The notes under the pieces are model-generated. The model ran no database searches, was not told the origin of the DNA, and saw only the letters and a list, made by a program, of their open reading frames with translations. Positions 10,295 through 19,019 of a stretch of 64,000 bases of DNA are shown here, in pieces. Within the stretch, counting starts at the first letter, position 1, and each line of letters starts with the position of its first letter. The translations under genes and the position numbers were made by a program. The stretch is from the NCBI GenBank assembly GCA_045637805.1, contig JAZUAE010000021.1, forward strand, positions 5,443 to 69,442. Direction: 5' to 3'. Source of the stretch: CAKVLG01 sp045637805. GTDB taxonomy: Bacteria > Bacillota > Clostridia > Christensenellales > UBA1242.

Positions 10295-10301
10295 GGTGTT
10301 T

Positions 10302-11276
10302 ATGGAAGAAGTAAAATTAACATTTATAGTCCCAGTATATAACGTCGAAAAATATATAAATGATTGTGTGGAAAGTTTAGTAAACCAAACATATAAAAAT
10401 ATTGAAATCTTGTTAATAAATGATGGATCAACAGATAATTCTGGCAATATTTGTGATCAGCTGGCTACAAAAGATAAGAGAATTAAAGTTGTTCACAAAC
10501 AAAATACAGGAGTATCAGATACAAGAAATGTGGGATTTGAAATTGCCACAGGTGATTATGTTGCGTTAGTTGATAGTGATGATATTATTCATAACGAATA
10601 CGCTAAGCTTATGTTGACTTTCGCTCTCGAAAATAAGCTAGAAATGATAAGCACTGGATTTAAGCGTTTTAAAGAAAATTGTAACAATAAACAGTGGAAA
10701 AAAATAAAAAAGCCAAAAAAAGAAACTTATAACAATTCTGAATATACTTATATTATGTTTAGTGGTAACGATTTAGCTTATGCAATGGCTGGAGGAAAAA
10801 TATATAAACGCGATAAAATCGCAGATAAAAAAATGGATATAAATCTATCACAGGGTGAAGATATTATATTTAATTATTATTTCCTAAGAGATTGTGAAAA
10901 TGTGGGACATTTAAATACAGATTTATATGGGTATTTGCAAAGAAAAAATAGTGCCGTTCGTTCTCGTTATTCAAAGCGAAGATTTGCTCTTATGCGAAAA
11001 CTAGAATTACTAATGCAAGAAAATAAAGATAATATTGAAATGTATAATGCCATTGGCACTTGGTTATATTTTTCGGCACTAGAAAGCTTTTATATGATGT
11101 TCAAAGAACAAGTTATAGACAGAGAAGGGTATATATTTTTATACAATATCTTAAAAGTGACTAAATCTTGTTTGAAAAAAAATAAAAAAGTTTTTATGTG
11201 GCGAAGATTGTTTGCACCTTTAGGTGTAAGGTTAATAAATATATTTATAAAAAAAGAAAACAAAAAATCGATATAA
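10302..11276 (+). CDS. Glycosyltransferase family 2
   Basis: Predicted 324-residue inverting GT-A glycosyltransferase. It starts with VKLTFIVPVYNVEKYINDCVESL and has LLINDGSTDNS and the DXD-type metal site VDSDD, all typical of GT2. ATG 10302 follows AAGGTG and lies 7 bases after gmhA; a longer open frame from 10203 overlaps gmhA and is not credible. The C-terminal 100 residues are basic and amphipathic, with no clear membrane segment. It closes the heptose operon, whose stop codon sits within a terminator stem. Confidence 0.88.
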   Translation: MEEVKLTFIVPVYNVEKYINDCVESLVNQTYKNIEILLINDGSTDNSGNICDQLATKDKRIKVVHKQNTGVSDTRNVGFEIATGDYVALVDSDDIIHNEYAKLMLTFALENKLEMISTGFKRFKENCNNKQWKKIKKPKKETYNNSEYTYIMFSGNDLAYAMAGGKIYKRDKIADKKMDINLSQGEDIIFNYYFLRDCENVGHLNTDLYGYLQRKNSAVRSRYSKRRFALMRKLELLMQENKDNIEMYNAIGTWLYFSALESFYMMFKEQVIDREGYIFLYNILKVTKSCLKKNKKVFMWRRLFAPLGVRLINIFIKKENKKSI

Positions 11277-11292
11277 AAATATCGATTTTTTT
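11262..11292. terminator. Bidirectional terminator between the glycan operon and LOG gene
   Basis: AAAAAATCGATAT / ATATCGATTTTTTT with a 4-base loop; A-tract on one side and T-tract on the other serve the convergent genes on both strands. Confidence 0.85.
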
Positions 11293-11293
11293 A

Positions 11294-11854
11294 TTAACGT
11301 CGTTTTTTAGAAATTGTCTTTTCCCATTTTTTTAGTTCGGTGATTACTTCATCTGCGGTGTTGCAGAATGTGAAGTATTTATATTGTTTTTTTGTTAAGC
11401 AGCCATTTTCAAGTAAGAAGTCGTTCATTTCTTTAATTTTGTCATAGAAACCATTAATGTTATAAATTATTACTATATCGTCATCAAAGTTGCTTTGTTT
11501 ACTGTCGGTAATCATATAAAGCTCAGCAAGTGTGCCATTACCGCCTGGAAGCACGATTGTTGCATTTGTGTTTCTTAGTGCTATTTGTTGTAAAGCGAAA
11601 AGGGTGTCTACTATAATTCTGGAATTTGCATGCATTCCATCTGCTTCACTTGCATAAGGAACGGGAACGATAATGTCTACATGTCCATTGTTATTTATGT
11701 ATGTGTTATAAACTTCACCGATAGCACCAGTTTTAGCACCAACACATATAATATCGTGTTTATTTTCGAGAAGTTTATGACTTAAATCTCTAATACCTTC
11801 TACGTATTTTTTGTTAATATTTTTATTTACGGTCCCTGCAATAAATATTTTCAT
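11294..11854 (-). CDS. LOG-family protein (putative nucleotide phosphoribohydrolase)
   Basis: Predicted 186-residue Rossmann-like protein of the LOG/TIGR00730 'lysine decarboxylase-like' family. The hallmark PGGNGTLAEL is present (family PGGxGTxxE), preceded by a HANSRIIVD-type helix. Characterised LOG proteins cleave cytokinin riboside monophosphates or other nucleoside monophosphates; the substrate here is unknown. AGAGGT precedes the ATG. It is a single gene between two terminators or gaps and convergent with the glycan operon. Confidence 0.75.
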   Translation of the reverse strand: MKIFIAGTVNKNINKKYVEGIRDLSHKLLENKHDIICVGAKTGAIGEVYNTYINNNGHVDIIVPVPYASEADGMHANSRIIVDTLFALQQIALRNTNATIVLPGGNGTLAELYMITDSKQSNFDDDIVIIYNINGFYDKIKEMNDFLLENGCLTKKQYKYFTFCNTADEVITELKKWEKTISKKRR

Positions 11855-11906
11855 AACTATACCTCTTTGTTAATAATATCATATATTTTTAATTCTACAA
11901 AATGAT

Positions 11907-12815
11907 TTAATATCTAAAATCTGACTTTTTAACTGTAAAATTTGGAGTAAAATCGCTACTAGCACTGGATAATTCTTGTAAAAACACGTTGACAAAATTG
12001 TATTTATTTAAGTAATTTTCACATATTTTATACTCAATAGGCTTTATTTTGTATTTTAAAACAGGGTGGTCTTTGGCTTTGTGGAATGGGGTATATTGAC
12101 TCATAACACTAATATATGTATTATTGCCAAAGTTTTGATATATATAATTTAAAATATCTAAAGAGTTTTTGCTAGCGCCTGGTAAAATCATGTGTCTTAT
12201 TATTACACCTTTTCTCATTAAACCGTTTTCGACAATATCAGCTGGTTGTTGTCTTTTCATTTCATAAAGTGCATCAATGGCAACTTGTGGGTAATCAGGG
12301 GCTAGGGAATATTCTTTTGCAAGCGAGGAATCAATATATTTAAAATCAGTTAGATAAATATCTACATAACCTTCGAGAGATTTTAATGTATCTATAGTTT
12401 CATATCCGCTTGTATTCCAAACGATAGGAATGTTTGGTTTATAAAGTTTTAAAGCTTCAATTATCTGTTTGCTATAGTGGGTAGGAGATACAAGGTTTAT
12501 ATTTGCGGCACCAGCGTTTTCAAGCTGTTTAAACAAGTCAGCAAGGGTGGCGGGTGAAATTTCTTTTCCCATACCGCCGCTGCTAATTTCGTGGTTTTGG
12601 CAGTATATACATTTTAGAGAGCAGTTGCTAAAGAATATTGCGCCACTGCCCTGCTTTTGGGTAGAATCGTCGCCACTAATTATAGGTTCTTCATAGTAAT
12701 GCAACATTACCTTGCCGATTTTAATTTTTTGGTTTGCACCACAAAAGCCTATAGATTTAGTTCTATCTATATTACAATTCCTAGGACAAATAGTACAATT
12801 TTTATCATTAATCAT
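11907..12815 (-). CDS. Radical SAM protein, PflX / PFL-activating-enzyme-like
   Basis: Predicted 302-residue radical SAM enzyme. The cluster-binding motif C-x3-C-x2-C is at residues 65, 69 and 72 (CSLKCIYC). An extra N-terminal cysteine set (C7, C10, C14, C25) is typical of the COG1313 PflX-like branch. The natural substrate of this branch is not established. I chose ATG 12815: the frame is open far upstream but runs through the divergent PAP2 gene, and a strong promoter ends 6 bases before this ATG. No Shine-Dalgarno site is visible, so the mRNA is probably leaderless. Confidence 0.82.
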   Translation of the reverse strand: MINDKNCTICPRNCNIDRTKSIGFCGANQKIKIGKVMLHYYEEPIISGDDSTQKQGSGAIFFSNCSLKCIYCQNHEISSGGMGKEISPATLADLFKQLENAGAANINLVSPTHYSKQIIEALKLYKPNIPIVWNTSGYETIDTLKSLEGYVDIYLTDFKYIDSSLAKEYSLAPDYPQVAIDALYEMKRQQPADIVENGLMRKGVIIRHMILPGASKNSLDILNYIYQNFGNNTYISVMSQYTPFHKAKDHPVLKYKIKPIEYKICENYLNKYNFVNVFLQELSSASSDFTPNFTVKKSDFRY

Positions 12816-12821
12816 GGAATA

Positions 12822-12851
12822 ATTATAAAAAAAAATTGATATAAAAGTCAA
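12822..12851 (-). promoter_or_regulatory. Promoter of the radical SAM gene, start codon at predicted +1
   Basis: On the reverse strand: TTGACT (12851-12846), 18 bases, TATAAT (12827-12822), then 6 bases and ATG. Confidence 0.6.
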
Positions 12852-12878
12852 CAAAGCATAAAATAAATAAAAAAGACT

Positions 12879-12906
12879 TTGCAAAAATTGAAAATTTATA
12901 TATAAT
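12879..12906 (+). promoter_or_regulatory. Promoter of the PAP2 gene, start codon at predicted +1
   Basis: TTGCAA (12879-12884), 16 bases, TATAAT (12901-12906), then 6 bases and the ATG at 12913. Confidence 0.6.
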
Positions 12907-12912
12907 AGGCTT

Positions 12913-13497
12913 ATGGAATTACAGATTTTAGAATGGATAAATGCAAATTTACATGGTAGCAGTTTTATTAATAATTTTATTGCTATACTTTCAGCCATGG
13001 CAGATAAAGGGCTTGTTTGGATTATTCTTGGGCTTTGTTTAATGTTTTTTAAACAAACAAGAACTGCTGGGTTAACAATGCTTATTTCGCTTGGCGCAGG
13101 TTGGGTTTTAAACGACTTTATAATTAAAGAACTTGTGGCTAGACCAAGACCTTTTACCGAAAGTGCAGAATTAATGCAATTTTTGAATACTTTAAACATG
13201 AGTATTCCAGACAGTTTTTCATTTCCATCAGGGCACAGTTTTGCATCTTTAAACTGTAGTGTTATCTTATTGTGTTTCTTTGGCAAGAAAGCATGGCCAG
13301 CACTTGCTTTTGGAATAACAATTGCTCTTTCTAGATGTTTCCTAGGTGTACATTATCCAACAGATGTGATTGTTGGATCAATGCTTGGAATTGGTTTTGC
13401 ATTATTTTCATACTTTGTTGGATATAAATTTATTTGGAAAAAGATAATAGCATGGTGGGAGAAAAGAAAAATAAATAAAAATAAAAGTGAGGCATAA
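12913..13497 (+). CDS. PAP2-family membrane phosphatase
   Basis: Predicted 194-residue integral membrane phosphatase with about five hydrophobic segments. The three catalytic motifs are intact: KELVARPRP, PSGH and SRCFLGVHYPTD. The family includes undecaprenyl-diphosphate and phosphatidylglycerophosphate phosphatases, so lipid-carrier recycling at the membrane is likely. The basic C-terminus should be cytoplasmic. There is no clear ribosome site, and the ATG falls where transcription should begin. It shares a 97-base divergent intergenic region with the radical SAM gene. Confidence 0.88.
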   Translation: MELQILEWINANLHGSSFINNFIAILSAMADKGLVWIILGLCLMFFKQTRTAGLTMLISLGAGWVLNDFIIKELVARPRPFTESAELMQFLNTLNMSIPDSFSFPSGHSFASLNCSVILLCFFGKKAWPALAFGITIALSRCFLGVHYPTDVIVGSMLGIGFALFSYFVGYKFIWKKIIAWWEKRKINKNKSEA

Positions 13498-13510
13498 ACC
13501 TCACTTTTTT
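13483..13510. terminator. Bidirectional terminator
   Basis: AAAAGTGAGG / CCTCACTTTT stem with a 6-base loop and T-tract, between the convergent PAP2 and LTA synthase genes. The PAP2 stop codon region lies inside it. Confidence 0.85.
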
Positions 13511-15497
13511 ATATTACTTTATAAATATACATGTTTTCTAAGTATTCACGTTTATTATAGAAAATTGAAGCATTTTCTCTATACTTTCTATAATCTTCAT
13601 CTGTTGCGGAAGTATTTTTAAATAAAATGTCAGAAGTGTCATACGAAAAGAAATTATCATCAAATATACCGCCGATTGTGGATATGAAAGATGTTTTAGT
13701 AATGTCTTCGCTAAACAGTGAAAACCCTAGATATAAGCCTGGTTTATAGTCAATACCAAGCACATCAAGTATCGTTGGTACAATAGTATAAGTGTTTGTA
13801 AAAGTTTCAATTTGTGTAGACATTGAGTCTAATTGCATTTTTTCTATAATTTTTTTGTCGTAAATAAACATTGGAACCCTATAGAGCTCAGTATTATAAA
13901 GTTCTGAAACATTAAATCCTTTCATTACAGGAGATAGGTTTGTCATGAATGCGTAGTGGTCAGAGAATAGACAGATAGTGGTATCGTCTAATTGTCCGTT
14001 TGAAGATAAGTGATCGAATAATAAACCCACAGCCTTGTCTAGGTCCATACAAGCGGCTTTATAGTTAAAATAACAATCAAGGTAATATTCTTCATCGGGT
14101 AATACGTAACCCATTTCCTCTAACTCTTTTTCAAGCTGAGCTTTATTTTCTTTAGCAATGAGTTTGTTTTCAGCTAATTTTTCGTTAGGTTGATAATAAT
14201 CGCCGTGTGTTGTTATGGTAGTTATGAATGATACAAATCTTTCACCCGATGTTGGGGCAATGTTTTCCATTTTATTTTCAAACATTTCGGAGTCTTTTAC
14301 GGGATTGTTTACGGTTCCATTTTGGCCATCAAACTCAGGCATGTTTTCAAGGAAATATAAATTGTCAAAGCCAAATATTTTATGGGTTTTTTCTCTGTCA
14401 TAGAAAGTTTTAGTGTTTGGGTGAAAATAACTAGTAATAGTGTTGTCTGTGTCAGCTTTGATTAAGTTTGCAAGGGAATGAGGGGTTGTTAGGCTATATT
14501 TTTTGTTGTTTTCATCAACTACTGTATTAGAGATTGCCGTAGAGTAGCTTCCAAGCATCGCAATGCCTTCGCTGATGTTTGTTCTATTTTTTGAAAAGTG
14601 GTTATTAAATGACAGTGCTGATTTAGAAAGGTTGTAGAGGTTTGGAGTAAGTGTGCTGTCTATTCCAAACCATTCAAGGCTTTCACACAAAATTACTATA
14701 ACATTATTTCCATTGCTAATGCCTGTGTAATCGTTGGTTTTGCCGAGTTCAGACATTGTTTTTTGATCGCTTAAATATACCTTACTTGCATCAATCTTTT
14801 GTTTACGCACAACTGAGCTTTCTTTTGCAATTAGGTTGTATCCGTCCATGAAATAGAAAGCAAGGGAACCAAATTTTTTAAAAGCAGCAATTTTAATGTT
14901 TAAGTTTTCATAGAGATATAGGTCGCTATCAAAATATTCATATTGATAGTCGGTGTTTTCATCGGTGCGTTTTAACGAAAATTCACCAAGCCTATAGAAA
15001 GATAAGCAAAATAGTATAGACATTGTAAATATGAATAAGGAAACCCATGCAAATCTGCGTCTAAGTTCACTTGTAGGTTTGTTTGTATGAATGCGATTTA
15101 TGAGACGCAAAAGAGTAATTGCTCCACACAGCATTAAAATATAAACCAATATAGATTGCCAGTTCATTACGTTTAAGTTAAATGCGCCTGCGGCGTCACC
15201 AGTATATTTAAGAAGATCGAAAGTAAATATATCGCCATAGATATGGAAAAGTGTTATATTAATGCAGCAGAATAACGCTTGCAAACCTAGAAGTATTGAT
15301 GCTGTTATGATTTTTGATTTTTTGCCGGGTATAATCATAATAATTCCCGCGAGAAGTATAATAAAACTTAAATCAAATAGAGGGTACTTCGGAATGATCC
15401 CTATACCTAAAAATAAAAAGAGCACAATCTCAAAAAGTATTGTGAAAACAATATATGTCAATGTCATTAATATATCTTTTAAAATTGTGTCGCGCAT
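13509..15497 (-). CDS. Lipoteichoic-acid-synthase-like sulfatase-fold membrane enzyme
   Basis: Predicted 662-residue protein. Roughly residues 1-180 hold five transmembrane helices; the rest is an extracellular alkaline-phosphatase/sulfatase domain. Metal and nucleophile features are visible: VILCESLEWFG (metal-binding Glu near 270), a Thr near residue 306 in KNRTNISEG (position of the LtaS catalytic Thr), and CLFSDHYAF near the C-terminus. Known relatives polymerise glycerol phosphate from phosphatidylglycerol onto lipid anchors. It supports a monoderm envelope. The start at 15497 has a promoter 6 bases upstream and no Shine-Dalgarno site. Confidence 0.85.
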   Translation of the reverse strand: MRDTILKDILMTLTYIVFTILFEIVLFLFLGIGIIPKYPLFDLSFIILLAGIIMIIPGKKSKIITASILLGLQALFCCINITLFHIYGDIFTFDLLKYTGDAAGAFNLNVMNWQSILVYILMLCGAITLLRLINRIHTNKPTSELRRRFAWVSLFIFTMSILFCLSFYRLGEFSLKRTDENTDYQYEYFDSDLYLYENLNIKIAAFKKFGSLAFYFMDGYNLIAKESSVVRKQKIDASKVYLSDQKTMSELGKTNDYTGISNGNNVIVILCESLEWFGIDSTLTPNLYNLSKSALSFNNHFSKNRTNISEGIAMLGSYSTAISNTVVDENNKKYSLTTPHSLANLIKADTDNTITSYFHPNTKTFYDREKTHKIFGFDNLYFLENMPEFDGQNGTVNNPVKDSEMFENKMENIAPTSGERFVSFITTITTHGDYYQPNEKLAENKLIAKENKAQLEKELEEMGYVLPDEEYYLDCYFNYKAACMDLDKAVGLLFDHLSSNGQLDDTTICLFSDHYAFMTNLSPVMKGFNVSELYNTELYRVPMFIYDKKIIEKMQLDSMSTQIETFTNTYTIVPTILDVLGIDYKPGLYLGFSLFSEDITKTSFISTIGGIFDDNFFSYDTSDILFKNTSATDEDYRKYRENASIFYNKREYLENMYIYKVI

Positions 15498-15503
15498 ATA
15501 ATT

Positions 15504-15532
15504 ATAATATACAAATCTTTGCTAAAAAGCAA
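15504..15532 (-). promoter_or_regulatory. Promoter of the LTA synthase gene
   Basis: Reverse strand: TTGCTT (15532-15527), 17 bases, TATTAT (15509-15504), then 6 bases and ATG. The transcript should start at or next to the start codon. Confidence 0.55.
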
Positions 15533-15545
15533 CAAGATAAAAACA

Positions 15546-15569
15546 AAAAACGGCAGATGCCGTTTTTTA
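15546..15569 (-). terminator. Terminator of typA
   Basis: Perfect palindrome AAAAAACGGCA-GA-TGCCGTTTTTT, able to act in either direction. It overlaps the typA stop. Confidence 0.8.
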
Positions 15570-17396
15570 TTCTTGATTTTTTCTTTTAAAGTCTGCTCTA
15601 CCACGGAGAGTGTGGTCGAGAATGATTTTTCTAATTCGGAGAGATGATGGTGTGACTTCCAACAGTTCGTCCTCTGCTAAAAATTCCATACTTTCCTCTA
15701 AAGTGAAAGGTTTAACAGGCTCCAAGCGAAGCGCTTCATCTGATGATGATGAACGAGTGTTTGACAAATGTTTTGTTTTACAAACATTAACCACAATATC
15801 TTCAGCTTTTGGATTAATACCAACAACCATGCCACCATAAACCTTTGTTCCAGTTGTGATTAAAAGTTTTCCACGTTCTTGAGCGTTGAATAGACCATAT
15901 TGAACAGCCTCACCATTTTCATAAGCAACAAGTGCACCAACGTTGCGGCTCGCAATGTTGCCTTTATATGGTTGGTATTCAAAGAAGATTGAACTCATTA
16001 CGCCTTCACCACGAGTTTCGGTTAAAAATTGATTTTTGTAACCAAATAATCCGCGGGCAGGGATTAAGAACTCTAGTCTAATCCTTGAACCGATGTTGGT
16101 CATTGTTAAAAGTTCACCCTTTCTTGATCCGATCGAACTCATTATGTTGCCCACGCAGTCTTCAGGAACATCGATTGTAAGTCTATCAATAGGTTCAGAT
16201 TTTACGCCGTTAATATCTTTATAAATAACTTTTGGCATAGATACTTGGAATTCATAGCCATCTCTACGCATATTTTCTACAAGGATAGAAATATGCATTT
16301 CTCCGCGGCCAAGAACTCTATATGTATCTGCACTATCTGTTTCAAAAACTCTAAGACTTAAGTCTTTAACAGCCTCTTTCATAAGTCTATCACGAAGGTG
16401 TCTACTTGTGCAGTACTTGCCTTCAAGTCCTGCAAATGGACTGTTGTTTACAATAAATTGCATTTCAACGCTTGGCTCAGAGATTTGAACAAAAGGTAGT
16501 GGCTCGTTATTGTCTTTATTTGAAATGGTGTCGCCGATGGTTATATCTTCAGAGCCGGCTAAACAAACAATGTCTCCAGCCTCTGCCTTTTCTGCAGGAA
16601 CGCGTTTAAGACCTTGGTAGGTGAATATGTTTGCAATTCTAAATAATCCTTTTTTGTTTGAATCGTGATAATTAGACACTGCAACTTGTTCATTAATCTT
16701 TAAAGTGCCTTGTTCAACTTTACCAACGGCAAGTTTTCCAAGGTAATCATTTTGTTCGCAAGATGACACTAGCATTTTAAATGGTGCGTTTGTATCGCTT
16801 TTTGGAGCAGGTATATGGTTTATAATAGTCTGCATAAGAGGTTTCATATCTGTTCCCATAGTATTTTGATCAAGTGAACTTATACCCATTCTAGCAGAGC
16901 AGAAAACAAATGGACTGTCAAGTTGTTCGTCGCTTGCACCCAGATCGAGTAAAAGTTCTAATACTTCATCGATTACTTCACTAATTCTTGCATCTTTTCT
17001 ATCTATTTTGTTGATTACAACAATAACTTTGTGGTTTAATTCTAGCGCTTTTTGAAGAACAAAACGTGTTTGAGGCATAGTTCCTTCATAAGCATCTACT
17101 ACAAGTAAAACACCGTCTACCATTTTAAGTACACGTTCTACTTCGCCACCAAAGTCAGCGTGACCAGGGGTGTCTACAACATTAATTTTAACGTCACCAA
17201 ACATGAATGCAGCGTTCTTACTGAGTATAGTTATACCGCGTTCACGTTCTAAGGCGTTTGAATCCATAACTCTATCATCAACTTGTTCGTTGCTTCTAAA
17301 TACGCCACCTTGTTTTAAAAGTTCATTAACCAAACTTGTTTTGCCATGGTCAACGTGTGCAATTATTGCAACATTTCTTATCTTTCTTTCTTCCAT
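15567..17396 (-). CDS. typA: Ribosome-binding GTPase TypA/BipA
   Basis: Predicted 609-residue translational GTPase that acts in 50S assembly and stress or cold adaptation. G motifs are intact: AHVDHGKTSL, DTPGHADFGGE and NKIDR. The EF-G-like domains and the BipA C-terminal domain (LFNAQERGKLLI, GMVVGINPK) follow, at the usual full length. An ATG 12 bases further upstream is in frame, but GGAG lies 6 bases before the ATG at 17396, which I prefer. A TATAAT box lies about 35 bases upstream. Confidence 0.96.
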   Translation of the reverse strand: MEERKIRNVAIIAHVDHGKTSLVNELLKQGGVFRSNEQVDDRVMDSNALERERGITILSKNAAFMFGDVKINVVDTPGHADFGGEVERVLKMVDGVLLVVDAYEGTMPQTRFVLQKALELNHKVIVVINKIDRKDARISEVIDEVLELLLDLGASDEQLDSPFVFCSARMGISSLDQNTMGTDMKPLMQTIINHIPAPKSDTNAPFKMLVSSCEQNDYLGKLAVGKVEQGTLKINEQVAVSNYHDSNKKGLFRIANIFTYQGLKRVPAEKAEAGDIVCLAGSEDITIGDTISNKDNNEPLPFVQISEPSVEMQFIVNNSPFAGLEGKYCTSRHLRDRLMKEAVKDLSLRVFETDSADTYRVLGRGEMHISILVENMRRDGYEFQVSMPKVIYKDINGVKSEPIDRLTIDVPEDCVGNIMSSIGSRKGELLTMTNIGSRIRLEFLIPARGLFGYKNQFLTETRGEGVMSSIFFEYQPYKGNIASRNVGALVAYENGEAVQYGLFNAQERGKLLITTGTKVYGGMVVGINPKAEDIVVNVCKTKHLSNTRSSSSDEALRLEPVKPFTLEESMEFLAEDELLEVTPSSLRIRKIILDHTLRGRADFKRKNQE

Positions 17397-17496
17397 TGCT
17401 TTCTCCATTAATTTACTCGGGAATTATATCAAATCAAAATAAAAAAGTAAATACTTTTGTTGTTACAAACAAAAAAAATTTCACTTTTTAAAATAG

Positions 17497-17525
17497 TTGA
17501 CAAATTTTTAATATTTTAATAATCT
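17497..17525 (+). promoter_or_regulatory. Promoter of rubrerythrin gene
   Basis: TTGACA (17497-17502), 17 bases, TAATCT (17520-17525). The -35 is consensus and the -10 weak. No convincing PerR-type inverted repeat was found. Confidence 0.5.
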
Positions 17526-17562
17526 ATTGTTAGACATAAAAACACGTACAAGGAGAAATAAA

Positions 17563-18099
17563 ATGAAAGAATTAAAAGGTACACAAACTGAAAAAAATCT
17601 ATGGTATGCTTTTGCTGGTGAGTCTCAAGCTCGCAATAAGTATTCATATTTTGCTAGCACAGCGAAAAAAGAAGGTTATGAACAAATCGCAGCTATATTT
17701 AACGAAACAGCTGATAATGAAAAGGAACATGCCAAAATGTGGTTCAAACATTTAAAGGGTATCGGAAACACTGCTGAAAATTTAGCCGCAGCAGCCGCTG
17801 GCGAAAATGAAGAATGGACAAAAATGTATAAAGAGTTTGCTGAGACGGCAGAAAAAGAAGGTTTTCCTGAGATAGCTCAACAATTTAGAGGTGTTCTTGG
17901 TGTTGAAAAAGCACATGAAGAGAGATATAAAAAATTGCTTGCAAACATCGAAAATGGTGAAGTGTTTGAAAAGGACTCTGAAATCGCTTGGAAATGTAGA
18001 AATTGTGGACATATCCACTTCGGCAAAAAAGCACCTGAAATTTGTCCAGTTTGCGCCCATGCAAAAGCTCATTTTGAAGTACATAGTGCTAATTATTAA
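17563..18099 (+). CDS. rbr: Rubrerythrin
   Basis: Predicted 178-residue peroxide-reducing diiron protein of anaerobes. The ferritin-like domain shows the paired Glu/His helices (GESQARNKYSYFA, ETADNEKEHAKMW, VEKAHEERYKKL). The C-terminal rubredoxin domain has two CxxC pairs (CRNCGH and CPVCAH). ATG 17563 follows AGGAGAAATAA; the frame is open for 12 codons upstream without support. It has its own promoter and terminator. It points to an anaerobic organism that meets oxidative stress. Confidence 0.94.
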   Translation: MKELKGTQTEKNLWYAFAGESQARNKYSYFASTAKKEGYEQIAAIFNETADNEKEHAKMWFKHLKGIGNTAENLAAAAAGENEEWTKMYKEFAETAEKEGFPEIAQQFRGVLGVEKAHEERYKKLLANIENGEVFEKDSEIAWKCRNCGHIHFGKKAPEICPVCAHAKAHFEVHSANY

Positions 18100-18103
18100 A
18101 AAC

Positions 18104-18126
18104 AACCAGCCAGCGGCTGGTTTTTT
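18104..18126 (+). terminator. Terminator of rubrerythrin gene
   Basis: AACCAGCC-AGC-GGCTGGTT followed by a T-tract. Confidence 0.85.
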
Positions 18127-18148
18127 CATGAGCAAAAAAACAATATAC

Positions 18149-18177
18149 TTGACAATAAGTTTTGTTTATTCTATTAT
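18149..18177 (+). promoter_or_regulatory. Promoter of SDR-metG
   Basis: TTGACA (18149-18154), 17 bases, TATTAT (18172-18177), then an AGGAGGGG ribosome site before the ATG at 18204. Confidence 0.65.
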
Positions 18178-18203
18178 TTATACATAAATAAGTAGGAGGG
18201 GAA

Positions 18204-19010
18204 ATGGCTTTAAATATTACACTTATAACTGGAGCAACTGGTGGCCTTGGTGGAGCGTTTGCACGTGAGTGTGCTGCGCGTGGTGATAATTTATTCTTAA
18301 CTGGCACTAAAAGTGATAGACTTGACGCCATAACCGCTGAGATTAGGGCGGCTTTCCCAAATATTGTTGTGGAATCTGGGCTTTGTGATTTATCTGATGA
18401 ATATGGCAGAAAAAAGCTCTTAGAAGACATTAAAAATAGAGGATATAATGTAAATTATTTAATAAACAATGCAGGTCTTATTACTGAAGGGGCTACCCTT
18501 GAGGAAAGTGATGAGCAAATTATTAAATGCATACGCGTTAACTGTGAGGGCACTATTGATATGACGCAAAAAGTTATTAAAATGCGTGATAGTGGCGAGC
18601 CGCTCACTGTTCTTACAGTGTCGAGTCTAGCGTATGCTTATCCTATGCCATATATGAACATATATGCAGCAACAAAGCGTATGCTTGTATCATTTATGAC
18701 GGCGCTTAGCGTCGAATTAAAAAGTACTAATATAAACATAAGCGTGGTTTGTCCAAGTGGGATATATACAACCCCTGCGATGAAAGAGGCGATTGCGTCA
18801 CAAGGGCTAGCTGGAAAGTTATCGTCACACGATCCTGAATTTATTGCGATGTACGCTTTGAAAAAGGCTGGGAAGAAAAAACTTATTACTATCCCGGGTG
18901 CATTTAATAGATTTGTGAAAGCTGTTAGTAGCCCATTTTCTGAAAAATTCCTTGCAAAAGTTGTAGGAGCACGTTGGAAAAAATCACAAAAGAAACGAAA
19001 TATAAGATAG
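18204..19010 (+). CDS. Short-chain dehydrogenase/reductase
   Basis: Predicted 268-residue classical SDR. The NAD(P)-binding loop TGATGGLGGAFA is at residues 9-20, the NNAG motif follows, and the catalytic Ser and YxxxK are seen in VSSLAYAYPMPYMNIYAATK. Substrate is unknown; the group includes DltE- and YqjQ-like oxidoreductases acting on lipid or sugar ketones. It is preceded by a good ribosome site and lies 9 bases upstream of metG, so both are probably transcribed together from the promoter at 18149. Confidence 0.85.
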   Translation: MALNITLITGATGGLGGAFARECAARGDNLFLTGTKSDRLDAITAEIRAAFPNIVVESGLCDLSDEYGRKKLLEDIKNRGYNVNYLINNAGLITEGATLEESDEQIIKCIRVNCEGTIDMTQKVIKMRDSGEPLTVLTVSSLAYAYPMPYMNIYAATKRMLVSFMTALSVELKSTNINISVVCPSGIYTTPAMKEAIASQGLAGKLSSHDPEFIAMYALKKAGKKKLITIPGAFNRFVKAVSSPFSEKFLAKVVGARWKKSQKKRNIR

Positions 19011-19019
19011 AGGTAAATT

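Noticed and set aside
12816..13286. N-terminal extension of the radical SAM protein
   Set aside because: The extra frame is antisense to the PAP2 gene, whose three catalytic motifs are intact; a promoter lies just before ATG 12815.
17397..17408. Upstream ATG for typA
   Set aside because: GGAG sits between the two candidate ATGs at ideal distance from the inner one; the family N-terminus fits 17396.
17497..17562. PerR-type operator before rubrerythrin
   Set aside because: The AT-rich stretch only weakly resembles an inverted repeat of the PerR kind; not above background in this genome.
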